From positions 1-8,839 of the forward strand of contig JAUIJO010000138.1 of NCBI GenBank assembly GCA_030431185.1: 8,839 nt of DNA, in the 5' to 3' direction. Position 1 is the stretch's first letter, and each line of letters opens with the position of its first letter. This DNA comes from Gammaproteobacteria bacterium. GTDB taxonomy: Bacteria; Pseudomonadota; Gammaproteobacteria; Xanthomonadales; Xanthomonadaceae. This document shows positions 6,780 to 8,839 of this stretch, piece after piece. The position numbers and the translations under genes were made by a program. Below the pieces are notes generated by a model. It was not told the origin of the DNA. It did no database searches and saw only the letters and a list, made by a program, of their open reading frames with translations.

Positions 6780-7396
6780 TGTGGCGTGCCTGGCGCCGCT
6801 GGCAGGACCGACGGCGGCATGGCGACGGGCCCTGGGGCGGCCTGTTCGCGGCGCCGCCCGAGCGGAGCTGGGTCTCACTGGACCTCGAGACCACGGGCCT
6901 GGACCCCGCCCGCGACCGCATCCTGAGCATCGCGGCCGTCCCCATCGTGGGGGACCGGATGAAGCTGTCGGAACGCTTCGAGGCGATCCTGCGACCCGCC
7001 GCGGATGCGCCGCCGCCCGCCCTGGATGCGCTCCGCCACCACCGGCTGCGCCCGCACGACCTCGCCGGGGGCCTCGACCCGCACGAGGCGATCGCGCGGC
7101 TGCTGGACTGGCTGGGCCCGCGCACCCTGGTGGGCTACCGGATCGGCTTCGACGTCGCCATGCTCGATCGGCTCGCACCGGCCGTCACCGGCTTCGTCCT
7201 GCCCCACCGGCGGATCGACATAGCGGCGCGCTACCGCGCCCGGCATCGGCATCGCGCCCCGGAGTCCAGCGTCGACGACGCGGGCTTCGAGGCCATCGCC
7301 GCGGCGCTGGGCGTGCCCCAGCTGGGGCGCCATACCGCGCTCGGTGACGCGACCACCGCGGCCCTGTGCTGGCTCGCCCTGCAGGCGGGACGCTGA
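6779..7396 (+). CDS. DEDDh 3'-5' exonuclease (DnaQ/epsilon-like)
   Basis: 205 residues, starting at an ATG that shares one base with the upstream TGA (translational coupling). The exonuclease motifs are present: Exo I SLDLETTGLDP with Asp35 and Glu37; Exo II GYRIGFDVAMLDR with Asp125; and Exo III HTALGDATTAA with His185 and Asp190 spaced H-x4-D. These four acidic residues bind two metal ions, and the His assists water attack on the 3'-terminal phosphodiester. The length fits a stand-alone exonuclease domain, without the polymerase-binding tail of true DnaQ and without a helicase or UvrC fusion. A basic N-terminus (MWRAWRRWQDRRRH) could contact nucleic acid or membrane. In Exo II the usual His-Asn before the Asp is Tyr-Arg, which may be a subfamily trait. 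Its link to the DUF294 partner is conserved by association, but the substrate (DNA, RNA or small oligonucleotide) is unknown. It is probably not the replicative epsilon subunit. Confidence 0.92.
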   Translation: MWRAWRRWQDRRRHGDGPWGGLFAAPPERSWVSLDLETTGLDPARDRILSIAAVPIVGDRMKLSERFEAILRPAADAPPPALDALRHHRLRPHDLAGGLDPHEAIARLLDWLGPRTLVGYRIGFDVAMLDRLAPAVTGFVLPHRRIDIAARYRARHRHRAPESSVDDAGFEAIAAALGVPQLGRHTALGDATTAALCWLALQAGR

Positions 7397-7456
7397 GCGC
7401 CTGGGTCGGGCGAATGGATCGGGGAGGGCGTTGCCAGGCGGCGCGGGGGCGGTTAG

Positions 7457-7472
7457 CGTGACGGATCTCTCA
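7457..7472. promoter_or_regulatory. Degenerate CRP/Clp-like box upstream of the S1 protease
   Basis: CGTGA-CGGATC-TCTCA matches 8 of 10 positions of TGTGA-N6-TCACA, with one mismatch in each half. It lies on the edge of the AT-rich promoter island. The distance from its centre to the -10 candidate AATTAT (7488-7493) is 23.5 bp, the same as for the box ahead of the subtilisin gene. A match of this quality is expected by chance fairly often, so the case rests on position. Confidence 0.3.
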
Positions 7473-7673
7473 TATTCCGGCGCAAAGAATTATTTGATTT
7501 GACCCCGATTGGTGTCCGGAGTAACTGATGGTGGGGGCGCCCGCTGCCGTTGCAGCGACATACCCGTATCCACGCCCGCGTTGCGCCAAAGGGGGCGCAG
7601 CCGTGCATGCCCCCAGGGGCACAACCCCGCATCCCGCATGCCGTAGGAACGCAGACCGCGCATGCGACGCGCC

Positions 7674-7693
7674 AGGTGGCCGATCCGCCACCT
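7674..7693 (+). promoter_or_regulatory. Leader stem-loop just upstream of the S1 protease ribosome binding site
   Basis: AGGTGGC (7674-7680) pairs with GCCACCT (7687-7693) around CGATCC. It ends about 11 bases before the Shine-Dalgarno sequence AAGGGAG (7704-7710). It could influence translation or mRNA stability; no ligand-binding class is recognisable. Confidence 0.4.
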
Positions 7694-7714
7694 TCATTAT
7701 GAAAAGGGAGAGAC

Positions 7715-8839
7715 ATGATGAAGCCCAATGACACGCCCGTTGCACCGCCGCCGCACCGCCACGCGCCCATGAGCGGCATGCTCGCCGGTGCCGCGCTGAC
7801 CACCGCCCTGTCGCTGGCCCTGGCGGGCGCCAGCCCCGTGGCCCGCGCCCAGGACGCCGTCATCACCACCGCGCCGCGGCCGGCGCCCATCGTCGTCGGT
7901 ACCCCGCGGCGCTCGCGCATCATCCTGCGCGGCCGCTCCGGTGCGGCGTCCGAAGGCGGCACGCCCAGCGCGACCACCATCAGCACGCCCGACGCCAGCT
8001 TCATCAAGGTGCACTTCGACCACTTCGAGTTGCCCGCTGGCGTGGTGCTCGAGGTGTCGAACCCCGAGCGCAGCGAGGTCTACCGATACAGCCAGTCGCA
8101 CCTGGACGCCCATACCGTCGACCCGGAGATGGGCCAGAACGGGATCAGCAGCTTCTCGGCGATGTCGATCAGCGGCCCGGTCGCCGTGCTTCGCCTCGTC
8201 GGCGAAGCCAGCGAGCCCTGGGCCAGCCGCCACAGCGTGGACATCTCCAGCTACCTGGAAGGCTATCCGGAGGACATGCTGCCGCAGTTGCAGCAGGAGG
8301 GCCTGTTGTCGGCCAGTGGCGACGTCGGCGCGACCTCGATCTGCGGCAGCGACGACAAGCGACCGGTCGCCTGCTATGTGGACAGCGATCCGGACGCCTA
8401 CGACCGTTCGCGCCCGGTCGGGCGCATGCTGAGCAGCGGCGGCAGCCTGTGCACGGTGTGGCGCGTGGGTCCGGACAACCGGCTGTTCACCAACAACCAC
8501 TGCATTTCGACCCAGTCCGGCGTCAGCGGCGCCGAGTTCTGGTTCAACTACCAGCAGGCCAGCTGCAGCAACACCGCGACCGCCACGGTGACCAAGGTCA
8601 CCGGCAACCAGATGCTGCGCACGGACGAAGCGCTGGACTACACCCTCTTCACCGTCAACGACTTCGCATCGCTCGCCTCGTTCGGCTATCTCGGCCTGGA
8701 CGTCGGCGCGCTTTCGGTGGGCGACGGTCTGTTCATCGCCCAGCATCCGGGCGGGCGGAAGAAGGAACTGGGCGTCAACGACGGCAGCGCGGCCTGCACC
8801 ATCAAGACCACCAACGGTTCGGGCACCAGCGGCAGCCCG
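7715..8839 (+). CDS. Secreted S1-type serine protease, lysyl-endopeptidase-like; cut by the right edge
   Basis: 375 codons are open to the right edge. The ATG follows AAGGGAG at good spacing; a second ATG is adjacent. The signal peptide has a hydrophobic core MLAGAALTTALSLALAGASP and an ARA cleavage site before QDAV near residue 46. A long region, to about residue 245, looks like a propeptide or accessory domain (LPAGVVLEVSNPE, VLRLVG). The catalytic domain then shows His262 in TNNHC, Asp308 in LDYTLFTV and Ser372 in GSGTSGSP at the very end. The stretch FWFNYQQASC and FIAQHPGGRKKEL resemble the lysyl endopeptidase/Achromobacter protease I branch of the trypsin fold. The missing 3' part should hold the last strands and the substrate pocket, so cleavage specificity cannot be assigned. 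It is likely an extracellular digestive enzyme, and a second export-targeted protease in this window. Confidence 0.9.
   Translation, partial: MMKPNDTPVAPPPHRHAPMSGMLAGAALTTALSLALAGASPVARAQDAVITTAPRPAPIVVGTPRRSRIILRGRSGAASEGGTPSATTISTPDASFIKVHFDHFELPAGVVLEVSNPERSEVYRYSQSHLDAHTVDPEMGQNGISSFSAMSISGPVAVLRLVGEASEPWASRHSVDISSYLEGYPEDMLPQLQQEGLLSASGDVGATSICGSDDKRPVACYVDSDPDAYDRSRPVGRMLSSGGSLCTVWRVGPDNRLFTNNHCISTQSGVSGAEFWFNYQQASCSNTATATVTKVTGNQMLRTDEALDYTLFTVNDFASLASFGYLGLDVGALSVGDGLFIAQHPGGRKKELGVNDGSAACTIKTTNGSGTSGSP

Larger units (their letters stand above)
7397..7714. other. Intergenic region and promoter area of the S1 protease
   Basis: This 318-base gap has no credible gene. Just after the exonuclease stop, CGCCTGG (7398-7404) and CCAGGCG (7434-7440) form a loose inverted repeat without a T run. 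An AT-rich island (about 7466-7504) stands out against the GC-rich surroundings and is the likely promoter. TTGACC (7499-7504) could be a -35, with TAACTG 17 bases on as a poor -10; alternatively AATTAT (7488-7493) is a -10 downstream of the Clp-like box. The remainder is GC-rich leader, including GGGGGC/GCCCCC arms near 7591-7614 and several CATGC repeats. Confidence 0.5.

Noticed and set aside
4608..7178. An 856-residue minus-strand open frame across the DUF294 gene
   Set aside because: It lies opposite two well-supported genes and has no recognisable domain; it is a shadow frame.
7697..8746. A 349-residue minus-strand open frame opposite the S1 protease
   Set aside because: It is Ala/Val/Arg/Gly-rich without domains, and the plus strand shows a signal peptide and a catalytic triad in an uninterrupted frame.
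1..8839. CRISPR array, intact insertion sequence, prophage or toxin-antitoxin system
   Set aside because: No regularly spaced repeats, no transposase or integrase frame and no small paired genes are visible on either strand.

Overview
The window is strongly GC-rich, with G or C in most third codon positions. It carries two secreted proteases of types common in soil and water gammaproteobacteria of the Xanthomonadaceae/Lysobacteraceae (Lysobacter, Luteimonas and relatives). That placement comes from gene content and protein style; no rRNA or complete tRNA gene is present to confirm it. The window looks like ordinary chromosome, and no defence system, prophage, CRISPR array or intact insertion sequence is visible.

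Layout. (1) 1-1939, minus strand: the N-terminal 646 codons of a large membrane sensor, a sodium:solute-symporter-like module of the CrbS/MxtR type that normally leads into PAS and histidine kinase domains beyond the left edge. It starts at TTG behind a strong Shine-Dalgarno sequence. (2) 1940-2515: a 576-base divergent regulatory region with an AT-rich patch, a terminator-like hairpin, a CRP/Clp-type operator, a small palindrome and a perfect 16-bp hairpin flanked by imperfect direct repeats. (3) 2516-4618, plus strand: a 700-residue secreted subtilisin-family protease with signal peptide, propeptide, S8 catalytic domain, acidic Asp-Pro linker, PPC domain and P domain. (4) 4619-4937: a hairpin-rich intergenic stretch with terminator candidates and a degenerate tRNA-like sequence on the minus strand. 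(5) 4938-6779 and 6779-7396, plus strand: a two-gene operon with a one-base stop/start overlap, encoding a cNMP-binding/CBS/DUF294 nucleotidyltransferase-like protein and a DEDDh 3'-5' exonuclease. (6) 7397-7714: promoter region with an AT-rich island and a leader hairpin. (7) 7715-8839, plus strand: a secreted S1-type (lysyl-endopeptidase-like) serine protease, cut by the right edge just after its catalytic serine motif.

How the genes fit together. The symporter-kinase and the DUF294-exonuclease pair are the kinds of genes that cluster with acetate uptake and activation genes (actP, acs) in proteobacteria, so they may be the remains of such a neighbourhood with protease genes set among them. 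The two secreted proteases each have a CRP/Clp-like box upstream. This suggests, without proving, shared control by the Xanthomonadaceae regulator Clp, which is known to govern extracellular enzymes. The most worthwhile things to follow up are the structured 5' leader of the subtilisin gene, the paired Clp-like boxes and the tRNA-like remnant.
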